Source: Lachnospiraceae bacterium
Lineage (GTDB): Bacteria > Bacillota > Clostridia > Lachnospirales > Lachnospiraceae
Direction: 5' to 3'
Assembly: GCA_020860645.1 (NCBI GenBank)
Contig: JAJBTX010000045.1
Coordinates: 1 to 53,063, forward strand
Length of the DNA: 53,063 nt
The notes below the pieces were generated by a model that saw only the letters and a list, made by a program, of their open reading frames with translations, had not been told where the DNA came from and made no database searches. A program made the position numbers and the translations under genes. Shown here piece after piece: positions 33,145-48,100 of this stretch; position 1 is the first letter of the stretch; each line of letters starts with the position of its first letter.

Positions 33145-36100
33145 TTAGTTCTTCTCAGCGCCTGCGGTCTCCGCCTCGGGCTCTTCCTCGTCGGATTTGA
33201 ACTTCAGCACCGTGATAACCAGCTGCACCGCGAAGATGACCACGAACCACGGCGTCCACTCGTCCACCCGCGTGATCAGACCCTCGAGCGGCTGCGTGAT
33301 AAAGAACAGCAGCAGCGACGCTATGCAGAGGATATCGTTCGGTATCTTCTTTTTCTTCTTCTGCTTCAGCGTCGAGTACTCCGCCGTCATCAGCGAGAAC
33401 ACAGCCATCAGCAGGTTGATGAGGGCGAGCCCGTCCTTGATGCCCGGGCAGACCGTCGCGGCTGCCGCCTCTTCCGTCTCCTCGCCGCCGATGTCCTCAT
33501 CGCCGGTCTCTTCCCCGGCCTTCGCCTCCGTTCCGGTGTCCTCCGTCTGCGACGTGGTCTCCACGGTCCCGCCGGAGCCGGAGCCGCCCTTCACGGAGCG
33601 CACCGGCACGTAGGTCACCGAGGTCTGCGTCACCGTGTTCGTCACGTAGACGGTCTCCGTACTCGAACCGGAGCCGGAACCGGAACTGCTCGATGTGTCG
33701 GAGCTGCTCGTGATCGTCTTGCCCGTCACCGCGTAGATACTGAACTGGCTCGCGTAGATCGTCAGCTGCGTGCCGTCCGCACTCAGTACCACAATGCCAT
33801 TCTCACTGTCGTCCGTCGCCCCGAAATAATCAGCCACTCCTTCGTGATCGTAGAACACCGCATATTCGCTGTAGCCCTTCAGCTCACTCGGCAGCGTGAT
33901 GGTAATCGGAATAGTCTTATACCGGTTGGCAATGAAAGCATTCGGGTCGGCGTCTTCCAGCTCGTCGGTCTCGCTCACTTCCTCGACCACGCCGTTGGAA
34001 ATAATGTTCAGCGTGAAGTCAAAGTAGTAGAGCTGCCGCTTATTCCACTGCGGGTAATCGCTCCAGACGCTCTCAATCCTGCCCACCGCTTCGGTAATCG
34101 CGCTCTCCCGCGGCACGGTCGTGATCATCTGCACCGCCAGCTTCGTGAAGCCGGTCTGCGCAGTGCCGATCAACTCGGAAATCCGATCGTTCAGCGCGGA
34201 TACGATCGCGCCGGACGGCACCGTGATCTCCACATTGCCGTGATCGCCGGTCGTGCTCGCCTGGTTCGTCAGGTTCTCGGAAATGCCATTCACACTCACC
34301 ACGTAGGTGTAGGTCGACTTGCTGCCGTGGTTGTTCGTGACCACTTCGAGAATGCCGAAGCCGTTCGCCGTCGCCTTGTTTACCTGATCTGCGGTGAAGG
34401 TGACCACGACTACCTTCTCGGTCTCCTGCTCGTAGATCGGGATGGTCTCTTCCTCATCCTCATAAAGCAGGTTTCCTTCGCCATCGGTCGCCTGAATCGG
34501 ATCGCCGTTTACGTCGGTCTTGTAGACCGGATTGCCGTCCTCGTCGGTCTTCGGAATTTCCTGTACATAGGCCGACTCGTTGGCCGTCACAGCCGCATAG
34601 TCCACACTCGCGATCTCGGTCATGTTCGCGTCCTTGATGCTTACGGTCACCTCGCTGCCCACAAACTCATCGTAACTGATGATCACCGCGAGGTCCTCGG
34701 CCAGCTTGGTGAGCGTCGGATCCAGCGCGCCCGGCGCCACGAACAGAGTGTAGCTGCCCGTATCCGCGTCGAACTCCGGCGAGGTCGTGATATTTGTCGT
34801 GTCGTAGCTCGTGGAGCCGTCTTCCTCATCAACGACGCCCGCGATCTCCACATCCTCCAGGGTCTTCGCCTCGAGCCACGGATCGTCCTCGCTGGCCTCG
34901 GCAGTGGTGAAGGTGATCGTCTCCGCAGCAGTCGGATTGCCCGCCTCGTCGGTAAACGCGCCCTCCGGGATCGTCACCGTGTACACGGTGTCCGCGTCGA
35001 GGCAGTTCAGGGTCTCGGTCTCGGTCTTCTGTACGTAGATCGGATTATTGTCATCATCGTAGAGCGGATTACCATCCTCGTCGGTCGCCTGAATCAGATT
35101 TCCATCCCCGTCTTCCTCATAGACCGGCTCGCCAGTTACCGGATTGTAAACCGGCACCTCGACATCCTGCGCATAGGTCAGACCGTCGATCTTTGACAGA
35201 TCGATGGTGATCGTCGTCTCGTAGAGCGGAATCGGATCGCCACTGGCGTCCAGAATCTGTTTTCCCTGGTCGTCGGTCAGATACAACTGATATCCATCCT
35301 CGTCCTTCGCCAGTCCATTACTGCTGATCGTAATCGCATCCGGATACTTCGTCGGATCAATCGTATAGGGCTCTCCGTTCACCTCGATGGTGATGGGATT
35401 CTCCGCATCATACGTAATCGTTCCCTTGCTGTCGTCCAGCACGGTGATTGTGATCACGGAATCCTTGTAATCCACATCTGTGTCGCCATTCGCGGGTGAA
35501 GTTTCTGTGATTTCCGGCGCTACCTTATTGATGTTGCTGATCTCAACAGGAGTTCCTTCACTCTCATTTCCCGCGTTGTCGGTAATCGTAATCGTGTAGG
35601 TGCCGTTATACAGCGCTTCAAACTGGAAGGTGCCGTCCGTTTCCACCTGTATGGTCACGGTATCCACTTCATTTCCTTCCGTGTCAGCCAGCTTGCCGCC
35701 ATCCGCAGCCTTGACCGTCACATATGCCACGCCGCTGGTATCGTCGACGGCGGTACCGGAAATTGTGATATTCTGATTGGTCGCCGAAGCCGTCTTATCC
35801 GGCACGCCCGACAGATCTCCACCGAGCTCCGGAGCAGTGGTGTCAATATTCACATACACATCGCGCTCCACCGTATTTCCGGCGTTGTCGACAATGGTAT
35901 ACCTCACGATGTACTCGCCGTCAGCCAGTTTCTCATAGACGTCGCTCATCCGGTACGCGTCGGATTCGATGTAATCCGAAGTCGTTCCGGTCTGCACCGT
36001 ATGATCATCGTAAATAATCTTCTTGCCGTATGCTACTCCTTCGACCGTCACCGGGTTTTCACCGGAGTCCAGCACCTCGCGGGTAATCGAGTAAATACCG

Positions 36101-39100
36101 CTGACATTTCCGCTGTAGCCCTCCGTGAAGTTCGCCATGATCACCGGATAGCAGCTGGCTTCCTTATCCGCGGAATTGAACCATTCCTCCTCAACTCTGC
36201 TCGTATCGCTGCTGTCTACCAGCGAAGCGATGACCGTCGGATTCGCGATGTCGATCATCCAGTACGCACTGCCTTCTTTATTATCACTATACGCCTTCAG
36301 TGGATAAGGTGTGCTCACGTTTCCGGCGTCGTCCACCGCGAAGACCCAGATGTAGCCCTCTCCCAGGTTATTCGCCTCGCTCAGGTCAAAGGTGAAGGTG
36401 GCCTTTACCGTGGTATCTGTGCTGTTGTCGACGGACATCTCTGCCTTCGTATAGTATCCCTTCCCGATTTCAGGCGCCGTCGTTCCATCGCTGCTCACCG
36501 CGTAGTAGAGCTGCGCGGGCGTACTGGTCGCATCGGTCACATCCACGGTAATTCCGATTTCATTATAGAAGAAGTTACCGAACTGCAGGAAGTTCACGAT
36601 GGTATCCCATACGCTGTCCGCTTCCGTGATCGTCAGCGTGCTGTTGTCAATCACAGGCACGGTCGTGTCCACGTAGAGCGTCGCCGTGCTATAGCTGTCC
36701 GTTCCGTTCTCCTGGCAGTGGTTCCCAGCCTCGTCCACGGTCCACACCTTCAGGTTCCACACGCCCTCCGGCAGATTCAGCGTAATCGTGCTGCCCGTCG
36801 CCAGCGCCGCGCAGTAATAGCCCTCCGTCGATATCGCACCGGAAGTCCAGGTATCTGCAGTGGCGTCCGCCGCAGCCGAGGGATCCGTACTGCTCTCTTT
36901 CCAGAGCGAGATATAAGTGATAATCTTTGCCTCGTCCTTTATAGCCGCAGCAGCGTACTCGCCGGTATCTGCATCGTAATTGCTCACCTGTTCGGGCACG
37001 GTGATCGTCACCTGATTGCCCGTGCTGTCGATATACCAGCCATGCTGGTCATAATCTGACTCCAGGCTCTCAGATATCGCGTTTCCAGTCTTATCCGCTA
37101 TCGTCACCGTCGCGTTCGCCGGAGCAGTGGTGTCAATGTGGGTGACCGTGATCACGTAAGAGCTGTCCTCATTGCCCACATTGTCGGTAAGCGTGACCGT
37201 GTAGGTACCGTTGCTCAACGCAGTAAAGCTGCACAGTCCATCCGAATCCGGAGTCAGCTCCAGAGAAGTCACATTACCTGTCAGACTTCCGCCATCCGTC
37301 GGAGTGACGACCACGGATTTCACGCCGCTGGTGTAGTCCACACCGCTCACTGCATCCGTGACCTTAAAGCTGATCGTCTTGCCTTCGCTGCTGACCCAGA
37401 TGTCTGTGTTGCCACTCTCATCAGAATGCGTCGGCGCTGTCGTGTCGATGTAGTAGGTGTACTCTCTTGTATTCTCCGTACCCGACTGGTTCTTCGCACT
37501 GATGGACACGCTCCACTCACCCTCTTCATCGAAGGCAGTAAAGCTGCTTATCGCGTCCCCGCCTGCCGCCGGTGTCAGCTTTCCATCGCTTCCCAGCGTA
37601 TACACATACTCTTTATCGCCAGGCGAAGTGATGGTCACCGTGGTCGTCAGCACGGATGTCCCGCTATACGTAGCAGGCGTAAACGTCAGAGTGAGCGTCT
37701 TTGTATCATCCGTGGTATCCGTGTAGTAATTTTTGGCATCCGTCTCTCCATCGGAATAGATACTGCTGTATTCCAGATCCGCTGTGGCCACCGGTATGTC
37801 AGCCGGCAGTGTGTCGTCCATCCACCACACATATTTCGTCACGGACTGCTCATTGCCCGCCAGGTCGGAATAGGTAAGCGTGTAATAGCCGTTTGTATAT
37901 GTTGCTCTTGGCTGTATTGCTACCGTGATTGTCGCCGTCTTGTCGCCGTCAGCTATACCGCTCTGCACGTTGTAAGTAGTTGTCAGAGGCGTCTGCTCGC
38001 CATTTTCCGTAGCCGAATATGTCAGCTGAACGGTACTCTGGTCAATGCCGCTGCCGGTACTGCCGTCGTTGATATCGAACTGGAGTGTGATCGCCTCGGA
38101 TGTATACTCGCCCGAATTGACTGCCGGTTCCCCACTGGTGCAGGAAACGGACAAATCACTCGCAGCTCTGTCAATGTCCACATAAATCTTCTGCCCAGCG
38201 CTCTCTGTGCTCCCACTCGCGTAGGTAATGTTTCCGGCCTCGTCCATCGTATAGACAGACAGCTCCCAGACGCCGTCATCGGTGATGGTGAACGTCGTCA
38301 TTTCCGTAAATGATTGGACATCCGCTTTCTGCGTTGCCTGCGTTGCATCCGTATCCGAGGTGTTCCACAGGACATAGTATGTCGTCTGCGGAGCCTCTCC
38401 CGTCGCCGCTGCCGGAGCCGTGATGCTCACGGTCGCGCCGCCGGTTCCTGTGCCGCTCGTGTCAATGTTGTATACCGTGCCTTCGGCCAGCCAGCTTGTA
38501 CCGGTCGCCGCCGTACTTCCCGCGGCCGCCGTCACCGTCACTACCGGAGCCGTCGTCGGTTTCGTCGTATCCACGTTGGTCACAGTTAGGACGTAGATCG
38601 TCTTGTTTCCGGCCGCATCGGTCACAGTGATCGTGTAGGTGCCGTTTGCGCAGACATAGAAGCTCTCACCTGCATTGTCCGACGTGATGCCGGTCGAAGT
38701 CACATCTTCTTTGCTACTGTTCTTCAGGAGTCCGCCGCCGGTCGTCGTGATCTCCACGCTGCTGAATCCACTGGTCGCGTCCGCAAGCGTCAGCGCCACC
38801 AGCTGATCAGAATTCAGCCAGTTCGTCCCGACGCCGTCTGTCCCTTTTGTCAGCTCAAAGTAACCATTCAGCGTTCCTTCCGTCGTCTCCGCGCTCTCAC
38901 TGCCGGCGCTGGATGTCTTCTGCGCGTCGCCCGTGCCCGCGGTCAGCTTCAGTGTCGGACGGGTCAAGTCGACCTTGATCTCCTTCGTCGTGTACTCTAC
39001 TTCCTGCAGGGCGTTGTCCGTCACGGTATAAATCAGCTCATAGACGCCGTCGCCGTATGCGCTGTCCGTCACCGCAAACGAGTTCTCCTCTTTCGCGGAG

Positions 39101-42100
39101 ATTGCGCTTACACTTCCATTGTCTCCCGGGAATACGTTTGCATCCACCACCTTTTCAGTGTAGTCCTGCGTGCTTTCCGTAGCTTTCTGCAGGATCGTCC
39201 GCAGAATCTTCGCAATCCCGCTGACGCCACTGGTCGTACTGCTGCCCACGCCGTCCTCAGCTGTGGCCTTGACGGTCGGATAACCGGTAGCAATATTATA
39301 CCAGCCCGTGTCTGCCGTCCCATCATCAGTCGTCCCGCTCACGCTCGAATAGCTGAATGTGATCGTAGGAGCGACGGTATCGATCATCCAGGTCTGCGTT
39401 CCGCCATCGGCGCTTCCCGACTCATACGCTTTCAGCGCCACCGGAGTGGTCACGTTGCCCGCGTAGTCTTCCACATAGATCCAGATATAGCCATCCAGCT
39501 TCGCGCTCGTGTCCAGAGTAATGACATAGCTTGTCCCGGACAGCGTCGCTTCCCCTGACTTCGTTATGCTGGCCGTCTTATCAAGCACGGTCGCCGCGGT
39601 CGCGCTCGTATCCGTCAGCGCATAGTACACAGTCTTCACCTTGCTCGTGTCATCCGAGATGCCGGACAGCGTTATCTCGAATCCTTTGTTAAAGAAGTTT
39701 CCAAAAGTCAGGAAGTTGGCAATCTGCGCGAGCGTCGATGTGCCGGTCTGCGCGATCGAAATCTTGCCGCTTGCCACATCAACATCCGGCATCGTGATGT
39801 CCGTGTACACCACCAGAGAGGTCGACATGGTCTCAGACCCTGCTGTGCCGCTCAGCGTAATATAATCTGACTTCGTGATATTTCCGGCCTCGTCCTGTCT
39901 CCAGACGGCCACGTTCCACTTGCCGTCTTCCGGAAGCGCGACCATTTTCGTCGCTGCATCCGCTTCGGAAGTCAGTTTGGTCACATAATAGCTGTCACCG
40001 GTATTCTCCACCGTGTCATAGGCTGCGTGCGTATTATTCGTTCCGCTTTCGTCATACGGCCAGAACGCCACGTAAGTGTACAGCTCCGATCCGGTATCCG
40101 AGGCTGGCACAGATACCTCCACCCAGGTCTGCGTATTTTCGCTGCTCGTGTTCTGCTTATACCACTGCTTTTTATATACAGTCTCATCGCTGACGGAGCT
40201 TCCATCCACACCATCCACAGTGATATCCGTGCCTGCAAATGCAACCGGAGCCTCCTTGTCGATGTTGCTCACCGTAAACGTATACGTCGCCACATTGTTC
40301 GCATTGTCCGTCACGGTGATGGTGTATTCACCGTTCTGCTTCGCGTAGAAAGTATAGATACCATCGGCCTCTGTCAAGGCTACCGGTGAGACAGACGCTT
40401 CGCCGCCATCCGTCAGCGTGATGCTTCCGTCATCGGTGCTGACGGTCACGCTCTTGATCCCGCTGGTCTCTATGGAGGCACTTGCATCCGATACCTTAAA
40501 GCTCAGAGCCACGTCTTCATTGGTGGGCGTAGTCGAGTAGCCGTCCGGATAGACGTCTGTCGACAATGCCGTCCCCGCACTGTTGGTAATCGCAGGCGCA
40601 GTCTTGTCGATCAGGATATAGTAGGTCGCAGTCGACGCGGCCACGCCCTCCTGGTTTGTCTCCGTCTTTGTCGCGAGCGTCCACAGGCCTTCCTCCTGTC
40701 TCAGATCGACGGCATCACCACTATCGGAAATCCACAGTGCCATGGCCTCGCTGCTCGCCACATGACTATAGGTATAGGTCTTGTTTGTCGGGCTCGTCAG
40801 CGTTCCGGAATAGGTAAATACAGCCGTACCCGCCTTCGTGCCGGTCAGGTACAGATATACATTGGCATACTTTGACGAGTCGATGATCGTCTTGTTGGCC
40901 TCGTCCGAAGACAGCGTCGGCAGACCTGTAGTTGCAGATGTGGAGCTGCTGTAGGCTACGGTCTCGCTGCTCAGCTGGGTATTGTCCATCTTCGTTACAT
41001 GCAGAACCGTACTGCTCGCATTTCCGGCTTCATCCGCGAAGCTAAGCGTGTAGTAGCCGTTTGTGTTATCCGCAGCCTTGCTTATCATGTAGGATATCGT
41101 AAGATTGCCATCTGTATCGACAGTTCCAATACTTACACCCGTCGCGATTTCTGCACCCTTATCGGCATCAGTCGCACTATAATACAGCTTGATAGTGTCT
41201 GTATCGATACCGCTGCCGCTTCCGTCGTTCAGCACATAGTACAGGTAGACGTCATTTCCGGTCGTGCCACTCGTCGGTTCGGACGTCCGCGTACCGGTGC
41301 CGGAATCATTTGTGATCACTTTCGGCGCGTTGCGATCCACATACATATAGTAGGTCACTTCGTCATTGCTTCCCGCGGTCGTGCTTCCGCCCGTATAATC
41401 GGCCTCGGTCGTCCAGGCAGCGTCGTCCTCGTTCCAGACGCGCAGTACATACACGCCGTCTTCAGCCGTGGAGGTGATCGTCGGCGCATCAGCCAACACT
41501 GCACTCTGATCTGTACTCGCGTACAGCGTCTTTGTCCCTTCTGTTATGTCATCGCCATACGCCCCGTAGGAAAGCGTATAGTAAGTAGATGCCGTTGACG
41601 CATTGCTATTCTCATCGTCCAGGTTCGCCGTGATCGTCGTGGTAATCTCGCCGGATTCCGCGGTGTACCACTTCAGATCCGCATGTCCTGTCACCGTTAC
41701 GTTACTGTTGGTCTCTCCAGTGTCGGCGTCACCCGCCGTATTCGCAGGAGTCACCGTCACACCCGGCGCCGCCGGAGCGGTGGTATCCAGGTTCTTAACC
41801 ACGATTTCCTGACTGCTTGTATTTCCCGCCATGTCAGACCAGCTCAGCGTGTAGGTGCCGTTCTCGGTGATCGTGAAGGAGCCGGACACTGTCAAAGCGT
41901 CGGCGCTGTCCTTTGTCAGCGCAGGCGTTCCATTCGATACGCCTGTCGCAGTCAGCGTGATGCTGGACGCATCCACCTTGCTGAAGTCGTCCGTCAACGT
42001 GAAGCTGATCGTCTGACTCTTTGTCTTCCAGCTGCTCGTGCTGGTGAAATCGACATCCGCAAGATTCGCCGACACGGTACTGCCATCTTCCAGCACCGTG

Positions 42101-45100
42101 AACGCGCCGGTCGCCTTCTCGATGTCCACAAGGATCGTGACAGTGATATCCGCCTTGTTGTTCGCGTTGTCGGCAACCTCCGCATGGATCGTGTAGGTGC
42201 CGTCGGCGCTGATCTCGTATGTGTCGTCGGTTTTCGTCTTTGTCTTAGCTTCCTCTGAGGAGTAATCTTTTGCACCGGCAGCCAACGAGCCAAACAGGTA
42301 CTCTGTAGATGTCACGTCAGTCTCGCCCGGCTTCGTGTACTCCACGTAAGCCTTCACCAGATACAGACCGCTGTCTTCCCCGTCATCGGCGGTCACGGAG
42401 AGCGTCGGATATGAACTGTAGTAGTAATAGTCGGTATCCGTCACTGTCGTTCCCGTCGTCTGGGATGTATAAGTCTTTCCGGACACATTTCCCGTATCCC
42501 CAAACATGCCACTCACGGATACGCTGATCTCCGGTTCCAGCGTGTCAATCTGCCAGTTCTCGCTGCCCTTTTCTCCGTTCTTATACATGACCAGCTTATA
42601 GTCGGCAGCCTTGTTTCCGGCCACATCATAGACCCAGACGGTGATGGTGCTTTCGTCCTTCAGCGCATCGCTGGCCAGCGTGATCGTGTAGGTCCAAGAG
42701 TCATCATCATTATCATTTTTTGTGATGACAGCCGTGCCGGTGTAGACGTTGCCCTTGCCGTCTTCCATCGTGCTCGTTGTATCCGTGGACAGCTTATAAT
42801 ATCCGCTCGTCGTATTTACGCCGCTCAGACTGTCTGTCGTCGTGATCGAGATCTGGATCCCGTCCTCCGTGCTGATGTAGTTTCCAAAGCCGAAGAAGTT
42901 CGCAATGGCGTCAGCTATCGTGCTTTCGCCCGTATAATCCTTCACCACGATACTGCTTCCGGTGAAATCGGGCGCAGTCGTATCCACCTTCACTGCCTGA
43001 GTCCCGCTCACCTCAAACGGTTCAACCGTCACATTCGAGCTGTAGTTCCCCGCCGCGTCCTTCATGTACGCGAGTAGCGTATACTCGCCATCTTCTGTAA
43101 ACGTGTAGGTGCAGGTGATCTTTCCATCTACGATCTCAGTAGAGAAACCCTCTTCGACTTTCGTGCCATTCGCATCCAGCACCTGCCAGCAGAGCGTCTC
43201 CGTGGCATACGCGAATCCACTGTTTGCAGCTGCGGTAAAGGTCACGGTCTCATACGCGCTGTACCAGCCAGCGCTGTTCGTCTCACCGCTCACGGAAATT
43301 TCCGGCGTTGCCGGGGTCGTCTGATCCACATTGTCGACCGTGATCCAGGCCGTCTTCTGATTTCCGGCCATATCCTCGGCTACGATGTAGTAGTAGCCAT
43401 TTCCGGTGACGGTGAAGCTGACCTCGTATTTCGTGTTCGCGGCCACTTCTGCAGACGTTTTATCTGTATCTTTCTTATCGTCTCCCTGTGCCGCAATACT
43501 GGTGGTTACCTCGTTGGTAATCTCCGTCCCATCAGCAGTGCTCACGGAATACACCTTTATTGTGTCGCAGCGCACGCCGCTCGTGGCGTCCGTCAGCGTA
43601 AAGGTTATCTTCTCATCCTCATTGGTCCAGGTCTGATTCGTGGTATAGTCAGTGTTGTAAACAGGCGCTTCGGTATCTACCTTGATACTGACATCTTTCG
43701 AGCCCTCCTCGCCCGCGTTGGAGATTGCGGTCACGGTCAGCGTGGTGACGCCCTGACTCAGGTCGTTCAGCGTCAGATTTCCGCTCTCCGTATACGTCGT
43801 AGTCTTGTCGCCTGCTTTGCTCGTCGTATCCGAAGTCAGCAGATAAGTATCATCACTGGCAGCTAAGGTCGTCGCACCGCTAAGGGCATAATATACCTCT
43901 TTGAGGCCGGCCTTCTCCTCAGTCGCGGTTACCGACACCTTGGCGGTGGTTCCGCTCTTCATCCAGCCGAGGTCGTTTACCGTGTCCGTCCATTCGAGCT
44001 CGACAGTCGGGTCAGCGGTCGTAAACGTCCATTTGGTCACATCACCGGTCGCGGTCAGCGTTGCATCTTTGCTGTTTCCGGCGTAGTCATAGGCGGTCAT
44101 CGTAATTATACCGTCTGTAAATTCACCACTGATCGTGAACGTCGCCATCGCATAGCAGGTCATGGTCGAACTTGTCTGTGTATGAGCCGCATCCGCATAA
44201 TATGTTATATCTGCCGTCCCATCGAGACCACTGTTCGTGCTCACAGCATACGCCAGTGACTCAACTCCGCTCAGATCATCCGAAAGATCCACAGTGACTG
44301 TGTAACCTTTGTTGCCAAATACACCGAAGGTCAGGATATTCAGCACCGTATTTCCGTCTGAATATGTTACCGTGTAATTACCTGCGATTGTCGGCTTCGT
44401 CGTGTCAACCTGTATCTTCTCACAGGCGATGGCCGATGAGTTCGTCGCCCCGTCTTCCACCCAGTAATAGAGGTACCAGATGCCGTCCGTCGTCGGAGCG
44501 GAAGTCGTCAGTTCCGTGTTTCCGTCGCTGACTGTCAGTGAACCTGTTCCGTCCCCGGTCAAAGCCTTGATCTCTGCTGCGTCGGCTGAACCCGCCGCGT
44601 CATACTCTGTATATACTGTCTGCGTCAGCAAATATTTGATGATATGCGTGGACGAAGCGATTCCTGCCTCTGCCAGCGTCGCATCGTAAGCATCCACAAC
44701 ATCCGTCAGCGTAAAGGTCAGCAAAGTGCTGTACCAGTTATCTTTAGCAGAAACATTCGGTGTCAGCGTCGCATTGGACGGTGCATAGTGGTCGAGATTT
44801 ACGGTCAGGGAATTATAGCCTACCCTCGTCTTATCATCATTGTTTACCACCTTAAAATAATAGTTATTGCTCCCGTCCCTTGTCGTGACAAATTCTACTA
44901 CTTCAGCGCCGGAATCATCTTCCGTCAGCGTAAAGGTACCGTACTGGCACACACATTTACCATCAGCAAATGTTATCTCAATCCAATCCGAATCCGAAAC
45001 TTCACTCCCGGACGTCGCTCCGGAGTTTACCGCATAGTAGTAGCTTGCCTGATTGTCTTGCAGACCGCTCTTCAGTATGGCTATCACACCGTCATCATTT

Positions 45101-48100
45101 ATCCAGTCTCCTGAATTGTAAGGATTCTCAGTGGAATAGGTGTTGGAATTGTACTTGTAGCTGTACAAATATGCACTCGGAGTACCATTCTCCAGGCGAA
45201 TCTGTGTCGTCTCGGATGTGAACGTATTCCCTGCCACATCCGTAAGTACTACATATACATAATAGGTGCCGGACTGTTTCACATTTTCAGTGGTGACAGA
45301 CGCATCGTCTTTACCGGCCGTCGTCTGGGTCCAGGATCCACTGGCTCCATCCAATTTCGTGCCATTCTCATTGCTATCTGTTGTATTGTAATACATTTGA
45401 TAGCTTGCCAGTCCGCTGATGCTGTCCGAGGCAGTGATGGTAAATGTAATGTAATCACTCGTATAGTAGTTCGTCGATACATCGAAGTCGCCACTGAATT
45501 TATCGCTGTTCACAGTAAGGCTGGTATAAACCGGATCCACAAGGTCAATCTTGCTCACCGTCACGGGGTTCGTAGTGTCCGCTGTGGTCACGTTTTCATT
45601 CCCCGCAGTATCGGTCACTGTGATGGTAAAGGTGTCGTTCGCGTAGGCTGTAAAACTATAGCTTCCACTCTCATTCACCGTGAGTGTTATCTCGTCTGTA
45701 GAAGTATCGCCATCTTTCAGGGCATTTTTGCCCATACCCTTCACGGTCACACTCGCGGTCCCGCTGGTAGTCTCCGCCACGGTAAAGTCTACCGTAATAT
45801 ACTGATTCGTCGCGGCAGCATTCACCCAGGCCTGGCTCTCATCATTATAGGACACCGTCACCACAGGCGCGGTCACGTCGACATACACGTAGAGCGTATA
45901 CTTTTCACTCACATTGGTCGCGTTGTCCTCCGCGTATATCGTCACCTTGTAGACACCGCTCTTGGTGAACGCGCTGTCAGCCTTCCAGTAAGCGGTAGTG
46001 ACTGCGGTTTCCGCGTCGTCGCCAATCACAGCCTTGGTCTGATAATCTGTGCCTGTATAGCAGGTTCCGGACAGAGTCTCAGACGACAGGCCATTGCTCT
46101 CAGGAGCTTCCAGCTGGCTGATCTTGTCGAACGAATCCACATACAGATAGCTCGCAGTCACAGAGTACAGACCGCTGCCGCTGTCCTCGATCGTTGCAGA
46201 CACCGTCGCGCCGCCACTTCCGGTGAGCCATGTCGCAGCCTCAGATGTGCCCACCGGTGTGTCGGTCGTGTCGGATGTAGGCCCATTCTTCTTATTTCCG
46301 TCAGACGCAGTCAATGCTGTGATCTCAGGGGCTTGGTTTTCCAGCTTCCAGAGGATCTGCCCGGTTGTCTCATCCATTGTGTCGGTGGTCAGATCATATC
46401 CAAGGTTATAGTGCGAGGATTCATTACCCGCCTCATCGATCGCCCAGTAACGGATATATCCGCTCGTATCGTTCAGCGTCAGCGAAATCGTGGCGCTGTA
46501 GACGGTCGTCCCGTTTGTCGTTTTGGAAACCGTCAGAGCCTCACCGTCTCCCGTGAAACTTCCATCTATACCAATTTTTTCATAATAAATCTTGTTTGTG
46601 CCAATGCCGCTCAGGTCGTCGGTAAAGGTCACAGTCACCTCGACAGCCTCGTTAAAGAACAGGCCGAAGGAGAGCTTTCTTATAAGACTTCTCAGCCCGT
46701 CAAGCGCCGTCTCTGCGGCGCCAACCTCCGTATAGGTCACCGTACCAGCCTCCGGAGCCTTGACGTCAAGCTTTATGGTATCCTCCCATTCCGCAGTGTT
46801 GCCGGCCTCATCGGTCGCCACCACCTTCAGGACGTAGTAGCCGCTCTCGTCCAACGTCTGAGTGTAGGCACTGCTCTCACCATTATTTCCGTCCGTACCG
46901 TAATCACAGTAATTATAAAGTGTCGAAGTCCCTTCGGTCACGACCGTTCCACCACTGGTCGTGTCAGAAGTGCTGTACTTTGTCAGCGTAACCTCGGTCG
47001 TTACCGTATTGCCCGGCGTCGGGTTCGTAGCGGAGTCCTTGTTCTCTTGCGAAGCTACAGGGCTGACACTGATGGTCACGGATTCCGCATCATACCAGCT
47101 GTTCGAGTACGACTCATTGTCCAATGTTATGTAACTATTGATAATATCTTCTGAGAACGTCTCCACGGAGATCTGTACCTTCTGGACACAGGTCTCATCC
47201 GGATTGTCTGTTGAGATAACGCTGTACGTTCCGCTGGCATTCTTCACCTTGAAGTAAATCATGCCCTCATAGCTCTTGCTGAAGGTCAGCGTATAGGCAG
47301 AGCCATCCCACGCCGCAACATCATACAGGATGCCGCCGCTCGCGGTTGCCACTTCCATATCCACATAATCTGTCCCATTGGCGCTCACCATATAGGTCAG
47401 ATCGGACACACTGTCACCGGCGGTCAGCGTGTAGACAACGGTCTCGCCGTTCTTCGCCCAGGTCATACCGCTTGTGTAAGATGTTCCGTCTCCCTTTGCT
47501 ACGGCAACGGAAAGGGTCGGAGTCTCCGCATCGATATTGATAGTTTTGCCAGAGCAGTCTGTATCGTCAGCGATCTTATAGGTTGCAGAGTTTCCGGCCC
47601 GATCATAAACGGTAACCGTCAGCTCCTTGTACACTCCAGATTTGGACAGAGTGAAGGTATAGCCAGTCGTCTCATCATATTTCAGTCCATTATCCGTCGT
47701 CAGATTCCCGCTTTCCGTCGTGCCGCTTTCATCGTTCAGCTTATAGCTGTAGGTCAGATACGAGAAACCGCTGGCTACGCTCACTCCGTCTACGGATGCC
47801 GTATCCGTGAATTTCACATTCACGCTCACCTCATCCGCGGTCCACTCTCCCGGCGTATAAGTACCGTAACTCACGCCGATCGTCGGCTCCTGTTTATCAT
47901 AAGCGGTCACAGCGATCGTCTTGGACGTGCTGTTACTGGCATCGTCCGTCACGGTAAATACGTATACGCCACAGCTCGTGATTTCATAGTCGTCGTATTC
48001 CACGGTTCCATCAGAGTTCGTCTTCGTAGTCGGCCCTGTAATTACTGTACCGTCTTTTTCCACCTTGATCGACGACACGCCGCTCGTAGCATCATAAGAA

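Noticed and set aside
45397-47154. Long plus-strand frame (585 codons) and similar ones at 36001-37059, 37138-38313 and 33844-35196
   Set aside because: They are antisense to the giant gene, lack family motifs and ribosome sites, and arise from its third-position C/G bias.
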